NCBI RefSeq assembly: GCF_900107255.1
Contig: NZ_FNPH01000001.1
Location: forward strand, 248,001 to 312,000
DNA from: Micromonospora pattaloongensis
Lineage (GTDB): Bacteria > Actinomycetota > Actinomycetes > Mycobacteriales > Micromonosporaceae
Reading direction: 5' to 3'
Length of the DNA stretch: 64,000 bases
Below, piece by piece: positions 23,895-34,783 of the stretch (positions are counted from its first letter, which is position 1; the number at the start of each line of letters is the position of its first letter). Under the pieces are notes generated by a model. That model was given only the letters and a program-made list of their open reading frames with translations. It had not been told where the DNA came from and did not search any database. The translations under genes and the position numbers were made by a program.

Positions 23895-26800
23895 TCAGGC
23901 GGGCTCGGCGGCCTCGGGCAACGCCGCGACCAACGCGGTCAGGCCCTCCGCGTCGAGCAGGTCGGCCGGGCGCACGGTCACCCCCTCGCGCACGTAGTGG
24001 AACGCCGCGCGTACCCGCTCCACCGGCACCCCCGCCAGCTCCGCCCAGGCCAGCCGGTACGCCGCGAGCTGGACGGCGGCGGCGCGGGCCTCGACCCCCG
24101 ACGGACGGCGACCCGTCTTCCAGTCGACCACGTCGAAGCGGCCGCCGAGATCGGCGAAGACGGCGTCCATCCGTCCCCGCACCACCACGCCGGCGATCAC
24201 CGTCGCGAACGGCACCTCCACCTCGACCGGTGTCCGGTCCGCCCATTCACTCGCCAGGAATCGTTCCTGAAGCTCAGCCAGCGTCTCGTCGGGTGCCGCG
24301 TCCTCGTCGGCCGCGCCCGGCAACTCGTCCACATCGAGCAGCCGCACCGCCCCGAAACGCTGCTCCAGCCAGGCGTGGAACGCGGTGCCGCGCCGGGCGT
24401 ACGGGTCGGGGCGGTTGGGCAGCGGGCGGCGCAACGCGCGGGCCAGCGCCTGCGGATCGCGCCGCAGGGCGACGAGCTGCGACACCGACAGGTGCCCGGG
24501 CAACGCCACGTCGACCGGCCCGACCGGCCGGCTCAGCCGCTCCCGTTCGGCGAGCAGCAGGTCCGCCTCCCGCCGCCACCGCGCCACGTCCGGATCCACG
24601 GGCTCGTCCTGCCGCGGCCCGGCGCCGTCCGGGTCCGGCGCGTCGTCGGGCCCGGTCGCGTCCGGCAGCGCGGCCATCATCCGCCGCACCAGCCCGGCCG
24701 CCTCGGCGATGACCGGACGGCGCGATCCCAACGGGTCCGCCGGCCACTCGGCCCGCAGGGTGACCTGGGTGGTCGGGTTGACGGTGTCGGGAGTCGGCTC
24801 GGGGGCCCACCCGTCCACCACGCCGGCGCCCGCGCGGCAGCGCTCGGCCACCTCCTCCAGGAACACCGACGGCCCGCGCGGCCGCTTCACGGCCGGCCCC
24901 CACCAGTAGCCGGAGCAGAGCAGCAACCGGCGCGGCCGCGTCACCGCCACGTACGCCAGCCGCCGCTCCTCGCGCTCATCGTGCTCGTGCCAGCGCTGCG
25001 TGAACTCCTCCAGCGCCCGGGCGACCTCCCGCTGGTCGGTCGCCTCGTCGAGCGCCAGCCGCGGCAGCCCGTCGGCGTCGCCGCGCAGCGGGAACGGCAG
25101 CACGCCGAGCCCGAACAGGTAGTGGTCGGAGTTGCGCACCGCCCCGGGCCACACGCCACGCGTCAGGCCGGCGACCGCCACCACGTCCCACTCCAGCCCC
25201 TTCGCCGCGTGCGCGGTGAGGATCTGGACGGCCCCCTCGACGACCTCGACCTCGCCGGGCGCCAGCCCCCGCTCCTCGTCCTCGGCGGCGGCCAGGTAGG
25301 CCAGGAACCCGGCGAGCGCGCCGCCCTCCGACTCGCTGGCGAAGCGCGCCGCCACGTCGCCGAGCGTGTCGAGGTGCCCGCGCGCCAGCCCGGCGTCCCC
25401 TCCCCCGCCGTTACTGCCCCGGCCGTTGCTGCCGGCGCGCACCGCGACCTCCACGTCGAGCCCGATGGTGCGCTCGACGTCGGCGATCAGGTCCGGCAGC
25501 GGCTGGTCGAGCCGGTAGCGCAGCAGCGCGAGCTCCCGGCCGTACGCCCGCAGCCGGGCGTAGCCCTCCGCCGAGTAGGTCTGCGCCGGACCCGGGTCGG
25601 CCAGCGCCTCCACCAGGGTCGCCTCGTCGAGCCGGTCGGTGACGATCTCCGGCTCGTCGTCACCGTCGCGCCCGAGTTCGCGCCGCGCGGCGGCGATCGC
25701 CTTCGCCCGGCGGTGCAGCGCGACCAGGTCCCGCGGGCCGATCCGCCAGCGCGCGCCGGTGAGCAGCCGCAGCAGCGAGGCGCCGTCGGTCGGGTCGGCG
25801 AGCACGCGCAGCGTGCAGACGACGTCCCGCACCTCCGGGGTGTCGAGCAGCCCGCCGAGCCCGACGACCTCCACGGGGAGCCCACGGGCGCGCAGGGCCG
25901 CCTCGATCGCCGGGATCTGGCTGCGCACCCGGACCAGGACCGCGCTGGTGGGGCGGGCGTCGAGCGGGATCGCGTCGGGGGCGGCGTCGCGCATCCGGGC
26001 CGCCCCGCGCCACGCGGCGAGCATCCCGTCGGCGATCCACTCCGCCTCGTCCTCGTACGTCTCGAGCAGCGCGCAGTGCACCGTGCCGCCCGCCGCGCCC
26101 CGGGCGGTGCGGCCCGGGATGGGCTCGTCGACCCGGCCGGCGGCGGCGAGCTCGGCGACCCGCGCGCCGGCCTCGCGCAGCGGCGTGGAGAGGGCGTTGG
26201 CGACGGTGAGGATCTCGGGGCGGTTCCGCCAGCTGGTGGTCAGGGTGAGTGTCCGGGCGGGGCGCCCGTCGGACTGGGCGAACTCGCCCGGGAACCGGTC
26301 GAGGGTGCCGGCGCTCGCCCCCCGCCAGCCGTAGATGGACTGGCAGGGGTCGCCGACGGCGGTGACCGGGTGGCCGCCGCCGTAGAGCGAGCCGAGCAGC
26401 ACCACCTGGGCGTGGCTGGTGTCCTGGTACTCGTCGAGCAGCACCACCCGGTACCGCTCCCGCTCGATCTCGGCGACCTCCGGGTGGTCGCGCGCCACCA
26501 GCGCCGCCCGCGCCATCTGATCGCCGAAGTCCATCGCCTCGAAGTCGCGCTTGCGCTCGTCGTACGCGCGGACCAGCGGCAGCAGCCGCAGCCGGAGCTG
26601 CTGGGTGCTCAGGGCCCGGCGCACGTCGGCGTAGAGCCGGCCGGGCCGGCCCTGGGTCTCGGCGAAGAATCGGCCGGTCCAGGCGGCCAGCTCGTCCGGG
26701 GTGACCAGGTGCTCGGCGAGCTCGCCGGCCAGCGCCAGCACGGCGTCGGTCACCGTGCTCGGCATCCGGTCCACCTCGGACATGTCGCCCTGGTAGTTGC

Positions 26801-27311
26801 GGACGAGCAGGTCGACGATCTGCCAGCGGGTCGCCTCGGTGAGCAGCCGGGTGGTCGGCTCGAAGCCGGCCCGCAGCCCGTGCTCGGTGACGACCCGGGC
26901 CGCGTACGAGTGGTAGGTGGCGACGGTCGGCTCACCGGCCAGCAGGTCCTCGCCGGGATCGCGCGCCTCGCGCCCCAACCGGCGGACGAGTTGCCCCAGC
27001 CGCATCCGGATGCGGTGCGCGAGCTCGCCGGCGGCCTTGCGGGTGAAGGTGAGGCCGAGGATCTGCTCCGGCCGGGCGTAGCCGTTGGCGACCAGCCAGA
27101 CGACCCGGGCCGCCATGGTCTCGGTCTTGCCGGAGCCGGCGCCGGCGACGACGAGCAGCGGCTCCACCGGGGCGGCGATGATCGCCGCCTGCTCGGGGGT
27201 GGGCGCGTGCAACCGCAGCAGCCGGGCCAGCTCCAGCGGCGTGTAGCGGGGACCGGAGTCGGCGGCGCGCGGCGCCGGGGGCGCCGCGGTGAACAGCGAC
27301 GGCTGGGTCAT
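23895..27311 (-). CDS. adnB: AdnB, helicase-nuclease subunit of the AdnAB recombination motor
   Basis: The protein has 1138 residues. An N-terminal UvrD-type motor has Walker A GAGSGKT (57-63), [10 protein letters not shown] and the motif [13 protein letters not shown]; the C-terminal RecB-type nuclease shows GRMDAVF and [10 protein letters not shown]. AdnAB is the actinobacterial double-strand-break resecting machine, distinct from RecBCD, and AdnB is the lead motor. ATG 27311 overlaps the stop of adnA by four bases (ATGA), so the subunits are made together. It differs from AdnA in lacking the cysteine cluster. Confidence 0.93.
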   Translation of the reverse strand: MTQPSLFTAAPPAPRAADSGPRYTPLELARLLRLHAPTPEQAAIIAAPVEPLLVVAGAGSGKTETMAARVVWLVANGYARPEQILGLTFTRKAAGELAHRIRMRLGQLVRRLGREARDPGEDLLAGEPTVATYHSYAARVVTEHGLRAGFEPTTRLLTEATRWQIVDLLVRNYQGDMSEVDRMPSTVTDAVLALAGELAEHLVTPDELAAWTGRFFAETQGRPGRLYADVRRALSTQQLRLRLLPLVRAYDERKRDFEAMDFGDQMARAALVARDHPEVAEIERERYRVVLLDEYQDTSHAQVVLLGSLYGGGHPVTAVGDPCQSIYGWRGASAGTLDRFPGEFAQSDGRPARTLTLTTSWRNRPEILTVANALSTPLREAGARVAELAAAGRVDEPIPGRTARGAAGGTVHCALLETYEDEAEWIADGMLAAWRGAARMRDAAPDAIPLDARPTSAVLVRVRSQIPAIEAALRARGLPVEVVGLGGLLDTPEVRDVVCTLRVLADPTDGASLLRLLTGARWRIGPRDLVALHRRAKAIAAARRELGRDGDDEPEIVTDRLDEATLVEALADPGPAQTYSAEGYARLRAYGRELALLRYRLDQPLPDLIADVERTIGLDVEVAVRAGSNGRGSNGGGGDAGLARGHLDTLGDVAARFASESEGGALAGFLAYLAAAEDEERGLAPGEVEVVEGAVQILTAHAAKGLEWDVVAVAGLTRGVWPGAVRNSDHYLFGLGVLPFPLRGDADGLPRLALDEATDQREVARALEEFTQRWHEHDEREERRLAYVAVTRPRRLLLCSGYWWGPAVKRPRGPSVFLEEVAERCRAGAGVVDGWAPEPTPDTVNPTTQVTLRAEWPADPLGSRRPVIAEAAGLVRRMMAALPDATGPDDAPDPDGAGPRQDEPVDPDVARWRREADLLLAERERLSRPVGPVDVALPGHLSVSQLVALRRDPQALARALRRPLPNRPDPYARRGTAFHAWLEQRFGAVRLLDVDELPGAADEDAAPDETLAELQERFLASEWADRTPVEVEVPFATVIAGVVVRGRMDAVFADLGGRFDVVDWKTGRRPSGVEARAAAVQLAAYRLAWAELAGVPVERVRAAFHYVREGVTVRPADLLDAEGLTALVAALPEAAEPA

Positions 27312-30300
27312 GTCTTCTCGCCTCCGGCCGGCGGCTCGACCACCTGGCGTCCCTTCCCGGAGACCGGGCAGCTGGTCCGGACCGGGCAGACGTGGCACTT
27401 GGAGTTGGCGACCGCGACGAAGGTCGCCGCGGCCATGGTGTCGGCGGTGCGCCGCACCAGCGCGCCGGCCCAGCCCGGGTCCTCCGCCTCGCCGAGCGCC
27501 GCCTGGGTCTGCTCCTTGGCCTGCTTGGCGTCGGTGCCGAGCTGCACCAGCGCCGCCCCGCCGGAGGTGTCGCCGTAGTCCGCGAACGCACCCTCCTCCA
27601 CGGCCGCCTGGTAGGCGGCGAGCTGGGGGTGCTCCGCGACCTCGGCGGCGGTCACCGCGGTGGACTTGCCGGTCTTGAGGTCGATGACGACCAGCCGGCC
27701 GTCCGCGTCGACCTCGAGCCGGTCGACCCGGCCGGTGAGCTCGACCGGCCGGCGCGGGTCGTCAAGCCGCACCGCGAACTCATGTTCGATGGCGAGCAGC
27801 CGGCGGGGGTTCGCGGCGAGCCACCGCAGCAGCTTGTCGACCATCACCTCGGCCCGGCCCTGCTCCCGGCCCGACATCCAGCGGGCCGCGAGCTCGATCG
27901 CGTCGAACCGGCCGGCCACGTACTCCAGCAGCTTGCCGCGGTCGACGCTGGCGTCCTCGGCGAGCATCGCCGCCGCGTGCACCAGGTTGCCGACGCCCTG
28001 CGCCGCGCTGGCCGGCCCGCTCCCGCCGTGCCGCTCCAGCAGCCACCGCAGGCTGCAGCGCAGCGCGCTCTCCATCGCCGACGGCGTCACCTTCACGGGC
28101 TCGCCCTCGTCGACCAGCGGCCGGTCGTCGGAGAGCGCCCGCAGCCCCCACCAGTCGTCCGGATGCGCGCCGGGCACGCCCGCGACGGCGAGGCGGGCCA
28201 GCTCGGCCGCCGCGGCGCGCCGCCGGGTCTGTCCCGCCGCCGGGTCGGTCACGACGGTACGCAGCTCGGCGACGAGCCCGGCGAGGGTGAGCGCGCGGGG
28301 CGGACGTGCCACCGGCAGCTCGCCGGCCTCCGCGTCCGGCACGCCGTCATCGGCCGGCGCCGTGCCGTCGGCCGGCGCTGTGTCCTCGGCGGCCGCTGCA
28401 CCGTCGGCAGCCGTCCCGCCGTCGGTGGTCGTCCCGGGATCGGGCGGCGCGCCGCTGCCGAGTTCGTACAGGAACCGGCTGGGCTGCTCATCCTGGTCGG
28501 TCCCCCCGGCGGTCGCGGCGACCGCGCTGACCAGCAGCCGCCGCCGGGCGCGGGTCGCCGCCACATAGAACAGCCGGCGCTCCTCGTCGAGCAGCGCGGA
28601 GGTCTGCCCGACCAGCGAGGCGGCGACGCCGGCGGCGTCGGCGCGCCCGGCGAGCACATCGACGAGGCGTTCGGAGCCGAGCAGGCTGCCGCGCAGCCGC
28701 AGGTCGGGCCAGATCCCCTCCTGGACCCCCGCGATCGCGACCAGGTCCCACTCCAGGCCCTTGGCGGCGTGCGCGGTGAGCAGCCGGACCGCCTCGCCCC
28801 GGTCGGCGGTGGGCGCGAGCGTGTCGGCCGGCAGTTGCTGGCCGAGCACGTGGTCGAGGAACACCTCGGTGCGGGCGCCGGGGAGCCGGTCGACGAAGCG
28901 CGCCGCCGCGTCGAAGAGCACCACGACCGCGTCCAGGTTGCGGTCGGCGGCGACCGCCCGCCACCGCGCCCCGCTCTCCCCCTCGCCGGCGTCCGGCCGG
29001 GCCCGGGAGATCGCCCCGAACCAGCGCTCGGCGAGGCCGCTGGCCCGCCACACCGCCCAGAGCACGTCCTCGGCGGTCGCGCCCGGCACGCCGGCCGCCT
29101 CCCGGGCGGTGCCGAGCAGGCCGGCGACCGCCTTGGCCGGGGCGGCCCAGCGCCGCTCCACCGCCGCCAGCTCGGCCGGGTCCTGCAGCGCCTCGACCAG
29201 CAGCTCCCCGGACGGTCGCCGGTCACCGGCGGCGAACGCGAGCGCGCGCAGCCCCTGCCGCAGCCGCCGCTCGGCGAGCGGGTCCGCGCCGCCCAGCGGC
29301 GAGTGCAGCAACGCGACGGCGGCCTCCTCGTCGAGCCGCTCGGGCTCCAGCGCACAGCGCAGCAGCAGGAGCAGCGGGGCGACCGCGGGCTGCAGATGCA
29401 GCGGCAGGTCCTCGGCGTGCACCACGGTCGGCACGCCGGCGGCGTGCAGCGCCCGCTGCAGCGACGGCAGCTGCAGCGACGTGGAGCGGACGATCACGGC
29501 CATCCGCGACCAGGGAACGCCGTCGAGCAGGTGGGCCGAGCGCAGCGCGTGCGCGAGGTACGCCGACTCGCTGGTCGCCGAGCGGAAGGTGCGGACCTCG
29601 ACCGCGCCCGGCGCGGCGTCCGGCAGCGGACGCAGATCGCGGTGCCCGACCGGGCCGCGCAGCCGGCGGGCCAGCCGCCGGGTGGCGTCGAGTAGACCGG
29701 GGCCGCAGCGGTAGGAGGTGGTGAGCGTGACGCTGCGGGCGACCGCGCCGGACGCGGTGCGGAAGTGGTGGCCGAACGTGCCGACGATCGCGGGGTCGGC
29801 GCCGCGGAAGGCGTACGTCGAGGAGTCGGGATCGGCGAAGGCGACGAGTGGCTTGCCGCCGCCGGTGATCAGCGTGAGCAGCTCGATCTGGGCCGGGTCG
29901 GTGTCGGCGAGCTCGTCGACGTACACGTAGGCCAGGCGGCGTCGCTCGGCGTCGAGCAGCGCGGGGTCGTCGCCGAGCAGCCCCGCCGCCGCCCGGACCA
30001 GTTCGGCGTTGTCGTACGCGACCGAGCCGCGGGCGGTGGCGTCGCGCAGGGCGAGCACCGCGACGTACTGGCGCAGGAAGCGCGCGGCGGCGGGCCAGTC
30101 GGCGCGGCCGAGCCGCTCGCCCAGCCGGGCCAGCTCGACGGGGCCGACGCCCCGCTCGGCGGCGCGCTGCAGCAGGTCGCGGAGCTGAGCGGCGAAGGCC
30201 CGGGTGCGCAGCGCCGGGCGCAGCTCCTCCGGCCAACCGATCGGGTCGTCCGCCTCGTCCTCGCCGACCGCGTCGAGCAGCTCGCGGATGATCAGATCCT

Positions 30301-30688
30301 GCTCGGGACCGGTCAGCAGCCGCGGCGAGGGTTCGCCGCGCTCGGCGGCGGCGCGCCGCAGCAGCCCGAAGGCGTACGCGGGGAAGGTGCGCACCAGCGG
30401 CTCGTGCACCACCCGGTGGTCACCGCCGGCGATCCGGGCCTCGATCCGGTGCCGCAGCGCGGTGGCGCCGCGGCGACCGAAGGTCAGCACGAGGATGCGC
30501 TCGGGATCGGTCCCCTCCGCGACCCGCGCGGCGACCGCCTCGACGAGCGTGTCGGTCTTGCCGGTGCCCGGACCGCCGATGACCAGCAGCGGACCGTCGG
30601 TGTGCGCGACGACCTCGGCCTGCGCGGGGTCGTCGAGGCGCGCCGGCGCGGCCTCGGCCGGCCGGCGGACCAGCCGGTACGCCTGCAT
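27308..30688 (-). CDS. adnA: AdnA, helicase-nuclease subunit of the AdnAB recombination motor
   Basis: The protein has 1126 residues with Walker A GGPGTGKT (38-45), the UvrD-like motor motifs ([24 protein letters not shown]) and a C-terminal nuclease (GRVDRLEVDADGR, VIDLKTGKS). The end carries CHVCPVRTSC (C-x2-C-x5-C), which with an upstream cysteine (ALRCSLRW) matches the iron-sulfur staple of AddB-type nuclease domains. A repetitive alanine-rich linker (AAAEDTAPADGTAPADD) separates motor and nuclease. adnB follows with a four-base overlap. Confidence 0.93.
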   Translation of the reverse strand: MQAYRLVRRPAEAAPARLDDPAQAEVVAHTDGPLLVIGGPGTGKTDTLVEAVAARVAEGTDPERILVLTFGRRGATALRHRIEARIAGGDHRVVHEPLVRTFPAYAFGLLRRAAAERGEPSPRLLTGPEQDLIIRELLDAVGEDEADDPIGWPEELRPALRTRAFAAQLRDLLQRAAERGVGPVELARLGERLGRADWPAAARFLRQYVAVLALRDATARGSVAYDNAELVRAAAGLLGDDPALLDAERRRLAYVYVDELADTDPAQIELLTLITGGGKPLVAFADPDSSTYAFRGADPAIVGTFGHHFRTASGAVARSVTLTTSYRCGPGLLDATRRLARRLRGPVGHRDLRPLPDAAPGAVEVRTFRSATSESAYLAHALRSAHLLDGVPWSRMAVIVRSTSLQLPSLQRALHAAGVPTVVHAEDLPLHLQPAVAPLLLLLRCALEPERLDEEAAVALLHSPLGGADPLAERRLRQGLRALAFAAGDRRPSGELLVEALQDPAELAAVERRWAAPAKAVAGLLGTAREAAGVPGATAEDVLWAVWRASGLAERWFGAISRARPDAGEGESGARWRAVAADRNLDAVVVLFDAAARFVDRLPGARTEVFLDHVLGQQLPADTLAPTADRGEAVRLLTAHAAKGLEWDLVAIAGVQEGIWPDLRLRGSLLGSERLVDVLAGRADAAGVAASLVGQTSALLDEERRLFYVAATRARRRLLVSAVAATAGGTDQDEQPSRFLYELGSGAPPDPGTTTDGGTAADGAAAAEDTAPADGTAPADDGVPDAEAGELPVARPPRALTLAGLVAELRTVVTDPAAGQTRRRAAAAELARLAVAGVPGAHPDDWWGLRALSDDRPLVDEGEPVKVTPSAMESALRCSLRWLLERHGGSGPASAAQGVGNLVHAAAMLAEDASVDRGKLLEYVAGRFDAIELAARWMSGREQGRAEVMVDKLLRWLAANPRRLLAIEHEFAVRLDDPRRPVELTGRVDRLEVDADGRLVVIDLKTGKSTAVTAAEVAEHPQLAAYQAAVEEGAFADYGDTSGGAALVQLGTDAKQAKEQTQAALGEAEDPGWAGALVRRTADTMAAATFVAVANSKCHVCPVRTSCPVSGKGRQVVEPPAGGEKT

Positions 30689-30772
30689 CCGGCCATCTCA
30701 CCATGCCGGTGCGACACCGGCCCGACCGCGGCGCGCCGCTATGACCTGGCGCGCCCGGTCCGCCGGTGGCCG

Positions 30773-31318
30773 CTACCGGAGGCGGGCGTCGACGGCGTCG
30801 AGCGCGGCCGGCACCGAGTCGACGACGACCAGCAGGTCCATCGCGGCCGGACGGACGAACGCGGTGGCCGCGAGGCCGGCCAGCCAGTCGAGCAGGCCGC
30901 GGTAGAACCCGTCGGTGTCGACGAGCACGACCGGCTTCGCGTGCAGGGCCAGGTTCGCCGTGGTCCAGACCTCGAAGAGCTCGTCGAGGGTGCCGAGCCC
31001 GCCGGGGAGCGTGATGAACGCGTCCGCCTTCTCGATCATGAGCGCCTTCCGGCTGCCCATGCCGTCGGTCACCACCAGCTCGTCGGAGTGGGTGTCCGCG
31101 ACCTCCAGGTCGACCAGCGCCTGCGGGATGACCCCCAGGGTCTGCCCGCCGCCCGCCCGCGCGCCGTCGGCGAGCGCCCCCATCATGCCGACGCATCCAC
31201 CGCCGGAGACCAGCGCGTGTCCGCGGCGGGCGATCTCCCGCCCGGTCTCGGTCGCCAGGTCCAGCCAGCGCTGTTCCACCGTGCGCGAGGACGCGCAGAA
31301 GACACAGATCCGCGCCAT
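30773..31318 (-). CDS. LOG family nucleotide 5'-monophosphate phosphoribohydrolase
   Basis: The protein has 181 residues with the LOG signature PGGLGTLDE and the GGG phosphate loop (SGGGCVGMMG). LOG enzymes release a free base from a nucleoside monophosphate (cytokinin-type activity; in mycobacteria Rv1205 is of this kind). The start codon is four bases after the stop of a second LOG-family gene. Confidence 0.9.
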   Translation of the reverse strand: MARICVFCASSRTVEQRWLDLATETGREIARRGHALVSGGGCVGMMGALADGARAGGGQTLGVIPQALVDLEVADTHSDELVVTDGMGSRKALMIEKADAFITLPGGLGTLDELFEVWTTANLALHAKPVVLVDTDGFYRGLLDWLAGLAATAFVRPAAMDLLVVVDSVPAALDAVDARLR

Positions 31319-31321
31319 CGA

Positions 31322-32191
31322 TCAGCCCTCCTGCCTCTGGTCGGCCGCCGCCTGCTGGTCGGCCGCCGCCTGCTGGTCGGCCTCGTTCCTGGCCACCGCC
31401 GCGGCCTGCAGCGCCTCCTGCTCGGCGGCGAGCGCCAGGTCGGCGTCGACGATGTGCCGGACCGCGGCGGCGACGTCGTCGGTGAGGCACATCAGCTCGA
31501 GGTCCGCCGGCCCGATCTTGCCCTGCTCGAGCATGGTGTCGCGCAGCCAGTCGATGAGCCCCGCCCAGTAGCTCACCCCCATCAGCACCACGGGGAAGCG
31601 GGTCACCTTGCCGGTCTGCACCAGCGTCAGCGCCTCGAAGAGTTCGTCCAGGGTGCCGAAGCCGCCGGGGAGCACCACGAACGCCTGCGCGTACTTGACG
31701 AACATGGTCTTGCGGGCGAAGAAGTAGCGGAAGTTGATGCCGACGTCGACCGAGTCGTTGAGCCCCTGCTCGAACGGGAGCTCGATGCCGAGGCCGACGG
31801 AGAGACCACCGGCCTCGATCGCGCCCCGGTTGACCGCCTCCATCACACCCGGGCCGCCCCCGGTGATCACCGCGTAGCCGGCCCGGGCCAACGCCGCCCC
31901 GAGCTCCTCCCCGAGCACGCACTCCGGGCTCTCCGGCTTGCTGCGCGCCGATCCGAAGACGCTGACCGCGGGCGGCAGGTCGGCGAGGGTGTCGAAGCCC
32001 TCGACGAACTCGGAGAGGATGCGCAGCGCACGCCACGCGTCCCTGGTCTTCCAGTCGGCGCGGGTGCGGGAGTCGAGCAGCCGCTGATCGGCGGTGCTGC
32101 CCGGGATCGCGTCCCGCCGCAGCGTGACCGCGCCACGGTGTCGTTCGGGGCCGGGGTGGCGGCCGCCCATCCGGCCGTTCGCGTGCTTCAT
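31322..32191 (-). CDS. Second LOG family (TIGR00730) protein
   Basis: The protein has 289 residues, longer than the neighbouring LOG protein because of a basic N-terminus and a C-terminal tail with a tandem repeat (DQQAAADQQAAADQ). Core motifs are ITGGGPGVMEAVNRGA and PGGFGTLDELFE. ATG 32191 is supported by TACGGT seven bases upstream. The two genes are adjacent and collinear; whether they form a mixed complex or have different substrates is unknown. Confidence 0.88.
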   Translation of the reverse strand: MKHANGRMGGRHPGPERHRGAVTLRRDAIPGSTADQRLLDSRTRADWKTRDAWRALRILSEFVEGFDTLADLPPAVSVFGSARSKPESPECVLGEELGAALARAGYAVITGGGPGVMEAVNRGAIEAGGLSVGLGIELPFEQGLNDSVDVGINFRYFFARKTMFVKYAQAFVVLPGGFGTLDELFEALTLVQTGKVTRFPVVLMGVSYWAGLIDWLRDTMLEQGKIGPADLELMCLTDDVAAAVRHIVDADLALAAEQEALQAAAVARNEADQQAAADQQAAADQRQEG

Positions 32192-32198
32192 CCGCTCC

Positions 32199-32204
32199 AC
32201 CGTA
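32199..32204 (-). promoter_or_regulatory. -10 box TACGGT for a leaderless start at 32191
   Basis: On the minus strand TACGGT is followed after seven bases by ATG. Confidence 0.45.
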
Positions 32205-32326
32205 GTCCCGCGGGCCCGGTCCGATGCCGGACCCGCCGTGCCGATCCGCCCCGAAACCGCGGCGGCGGGAAGAAAAACTCCACCTCCGTCGCAACCAAAT
32301 CGGGTGCTTGCGCGTCTTTACTTTCA

Positions 32327-32339
32327 CATACTGGGTATG
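32327..32339. promoter_or_regulatory. Palindromic site CATAC-N3-GTATG upstream of a small gene
   Basis: A perfect 5+3+5 palindrome lies 49 bases before the 52-residue gene at 32388. The sequence is nearly the same as the longer palindrome at 38196-38212 ahead of the secreted subtilase gene. The region is unusually AT-rich. TATGCA at its right side could serve as a -10 box. Confidence 0.5.
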
Positions 32340-32387
32340 CACGGAGCCCGGCACCCCCGCCGGGCACCTTCGGGGGAGGGAGCAACC

Positions 32388-32546
32388 GTGATGATCCCGA
32401 GCGAGCTGATCCGGGCACGACGGCGGATGCATCGACGGATACGCGAGGTGGTGGCCGAGCGCCGGACGGCGGTGGCGCAGCCGGCCGGCGAGGCGGAGAC
32501 GACGCAGGAGCTGACCATCGATCCGGGGACGCTGCCGACCGGGTGA
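32388..32546 (+). CDS. Small basic protein of 52 residues, unknown
   Basis: GTG 32388 follows GGGAGGG at seven bases; an ATG comes next (MMIPSELIRARRRMHRRI). The first half is a highly basic helix and the second half an acidic/polar tail ending DPGTLPTG. No family recognised. It has its own upstream region with a palindromic site and stands alone between two minus-strand genes. Confidence 0.6.
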   Translation: MMIPSELIRARRRMHRRIREVVAERRTAVAQPAGEAETTQELTIDPGTLPTG

Positions 32547-32573
32547 GCGCCGCATCGACGCTGTCCGTGACGG

Positions 32574-33647
32574 TCAGGCGGCGGTGATCCAGCGACGCAG
32601 CACCGCCGCACCGTCGTTGATCTTGCCAACCTCCACGTGCTCGTCGGACGCGTGCGCCAGCATCGGATCCCCCGGCCCGAAGTTGAGCGCCGGCACCCCC
32701 AGCTCCGCGAACCGCGCCACATCCGTCCAGCCCAGCTTCGCCACCGGCGCCGCCCCGACCGCCGCGAGGAACTCCTGCGCCAGCGGCGCGGTCAGCCCCG
32801 GCAACGCCCCGCCGGCCGAGTCCGTCACCTCGACCTCGAAACCGTCGAGCACCTCCCGCACGTGCGCCTCGGCCTGCGCCGCCGAGCGGTCCGGCGCGAA
32901 CCGGTAGTTCACCTCGACCTCGCAGCGGTCCGGGATCACGTTGCCGGCGATCCCACCCGCGACGCGTACCGCGTTCAGGCCCTCGCGGTACTCGCAGCCG
33001 TCGATCGTGACCGTGCGGGCCGTGTACGCCTCCAGTCGGCGCAACACCTCGCCCGCCGCGTGGATCGCGTTCACCCCTCGCCACGAGCGCGCCGAGTGCG
33101 CCCGCCGCCCGCTCGTGCGCACGATCGCCCGCATGGTCCCCTGGCAACCCGCCTCGACCGCCCCGTACGTCGGCTCCAGCAGCAGCGCGAAGTCCGCCGC
33201 CAGCCACTCCGGGTGCGCCCGGGCCACCAGGTTCAGCCCGTTGTACTGGGAGTCGATCTCCTCGGCCTCGTAGAAGAAGTACGTCACGTCGTATCGCGGG
33301 TCCGGCACGGTGACGGCCAGGTGCAGCGCGAGCGCGTCGCCGGACTTCATGTCCGAGGTGCCGCAGCCGTAGATCTTGTCGCCGTCCACGGTCGACGGGA
33401 AGTTGCCGGCCAGCGGCACCGTGTCCAGGTGCCCGGCCAGCACCACCCGCTGCGCCCGACCCAGGTCGGTACGGGCCATCACCGTGTTGCCGAACCGCTC
33501 CACCGACAGGTGCGCGGCCCCGCGCAGCACCTCCTCGACGCAGTCCGCGATCTCCTTCTCGTTCCGGGAGACGGACTCGATGTCCACCAGCGCGCGGGTG
33601 AGGGCCACCGGATCGGCCAACACCTCGGGGGTCAACGGGTTCAGCAT
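32574..33647 (-). CDS. dapE: Succinyl-diaminopimelate desuccinylase
   Basis: The protein has 357 residues and the M20 metal motifs: [15 protein letters not shown] and EAEEIDS (residues about 75-135), with the dimerisation domain and late His in the end region. It hydrolyses N-succinyl-LL-2,6-diaminopimelate in the lysine and peptidoglycan pathway. ATG 33647 is supported by TACCGT seven bases upstream. It is divergent from dapD; both belong to the same pathway as dapC at 40197. Confidence 0.93.
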   Translation of the reverse strand: MLNPLTPEVLADPVALTRALVDIESVSRNEKEIADCVEEVLRGAAHLSVERFGNTVMARTDLGRAQRVVLAGHLDTVPLAGNFPSTVDGDKIYGCGTSDMKSGDALALHLAVTVPDPRYDVTYFFYEAEEIDSQYNGLNLVARAHPEWLAADFALLLEPTYGAVEAGCQGTMRAIVRTSGRRAHSARSWRGVNAIHAAGEVLRRLEAYTARTVTIDGCEYREGLNAVRVAGGIAGNVIPDRCEVEVNYRFAPDRSAAQAEAHVREVLDGFEVEVTDSAGGALPGLTAPLAQEFLAAVGAAPVAKLGWTDVARFAELGVPALNFGPGDPMLAHASDEHVEVGKINDGAAVLRRWITAA

Positions 33648-33654
33648 GGTTCGC

Positions 33655-33660
33655 ACGGTA
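33655..33660 (-). promoter_or_regulatory. -10 box TACCGT for a leaderless start at 33647
   Basis: On the minus strand TACCGT is followed after seven bases by the dapE ATG. Confidence 0.5.
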
Positions 33661-33772
33661 CCTTTTCCGGGAATCGGCGCGTCGCGGGTGGCCGCAGTCG
33701 CGGTCGCGCGGCCCGCGCGACCCCGCTGCCGCCGCCCGGCGCGCACGCTCGACGCGAACGGAAGGCAGCTCT

Positions 33773-34735
33773 GTGACGGTTTCGGCGCAGCCCGCCTGGG
33801 GCATCGGCCTGGCCACGACGACCGCCGAGGGGCAGGTGCTCGACACCTGGTACCCGGCCGGCAAGCTGGGACTCGGCACCGCGCCGCCGCTGCCGGAGAC
33901 GGACAGCGCGAACCCGCTGGGGCTGCCGGCGGGCGCGCTCGGCGACCGGTCGCTGCCGGGGCTGAGCACGGTGGTCGTGGTGACCGAGATCGGCTCGCTC
34001 GCCGACCCGATCAAGGACACCCCGGACGCGTACCTCCGGCTGCACCTGCTCTCCCACCGCCTGGTCCGGCCGAACGAGCTCAACCTCGACGGCATCTTCG
34101 GGCTGCTGCCGAACGTGGCCTGGACCTCCGCCGGCCCGTGCCCGCCGGACCGGGTCGACGAGCTGCGGATCATCGAACGCGCCGCCGGCCGCCACCTGGC
34201 CGTGTACGGCGTGGACAAGTTCCCGCGGATGACCGACTACGTGGTGCCGTCCGGGGTGCGGATCGCGGACGCCGACCGGGTGCGGCTCGGCGCGCACCTC
34301 GCGTCCGGCACCACCGTGATGCACGAGGGCTTCTGCAACTTCAACGCCGGCACGCTGGGCGCCTCGATGGTCGAGGGCCGGATCGTGGCCGGCGTGGTGG
34401 TCGGCGACGGCTCCGACATCGGCGGCGGCGCGTCGATCATGGGCACCCTCTCCGGTGGCGGCACGGAGAAGATCAGCATCGGCGAGCGGAGCCTGCTCGG
34501 CGCCAACGCCGGCGTCGGCATCTCGATCGGCGACGACTGCGTCGTCGAGGCCGGCTGCTACATCACCGCCGCCTCGAAGATCACGCTGCCGGACGGGCGC
34601 GTGGTGAAGGCGCGCGAGCTGTCCGGGGTCAACGGCCTGCTCTTCTGGCGGAACTCGGTGACCGGCGCGCTGGAGGCGCGGCCCCGCACCGGCAGCGGCA
34701 TCGAGCTCAACGCGGCGCTGCACGCCAACGACTGA
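33773..34735 (+). CDS. dapD: Tetrahydrodipicolinate N-succinyltransferase (actinobacterial DapD)
   Basis: The protein has 320 residues. The C-terminal half is a left-handed beta helix of hexapeptide-type repeats ([34 protein letters not shown]). The N-terminal domain ([23 protein letters not shown]) is characteristic of the actinobacterial DapD type. It adds succinyl from succinyl-CoA to tetrahydrodipicolinate, the branch used with DapC and DapE. GTG 33773; a 125-base divergent region separates it from dapE. Confidence 0.94.
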   Translation: MTVSAQPAWGIGLATTTAEGQVLDTWYPAGKLGLGTAPPLPETDSANPLGLPAGALGDRSLPGLSTVVVVTEIGSLADPIKDTPDAYLRLHLLSHRLVRPNELNLDGIFGLLPNVAWTSAGPCPPDRVDELRIIERAAGRHLAVYGVDKFPRMTDYVVPSGVRIADADRVRLGAHLASGTTVMHEGFCNFNAGTLGASMVEGRIVAGVVVGDGSDIGGGASIMGTLSGGGTEKISIGERSLLGANAGVGISIGDDCVVEAGCYITAASKITLPDGRVVKARELSGVNGLLFWRNSVTGALEARPRTGSGIELNAALHAND

Positions 34736-34783
34736 GGTCGCGGCCGCCCGGACCGCCGGCGCGGTCCGGGCGGCCGACGACGC

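Noticed and set aside
23793-27578. 1261-codon open frame on the plus strand opposite adnB
   Set aside because: Antisense shadow; its composition is proline/arginine/glycine-rich and lacks any motif, while the other strand encodes AdnB motifs in order.
31335-31385. Tandem repeat near 31350
   Set aside because: It encodes the QAAAD tail of the LOG-family protein; no evidence of an independent element.
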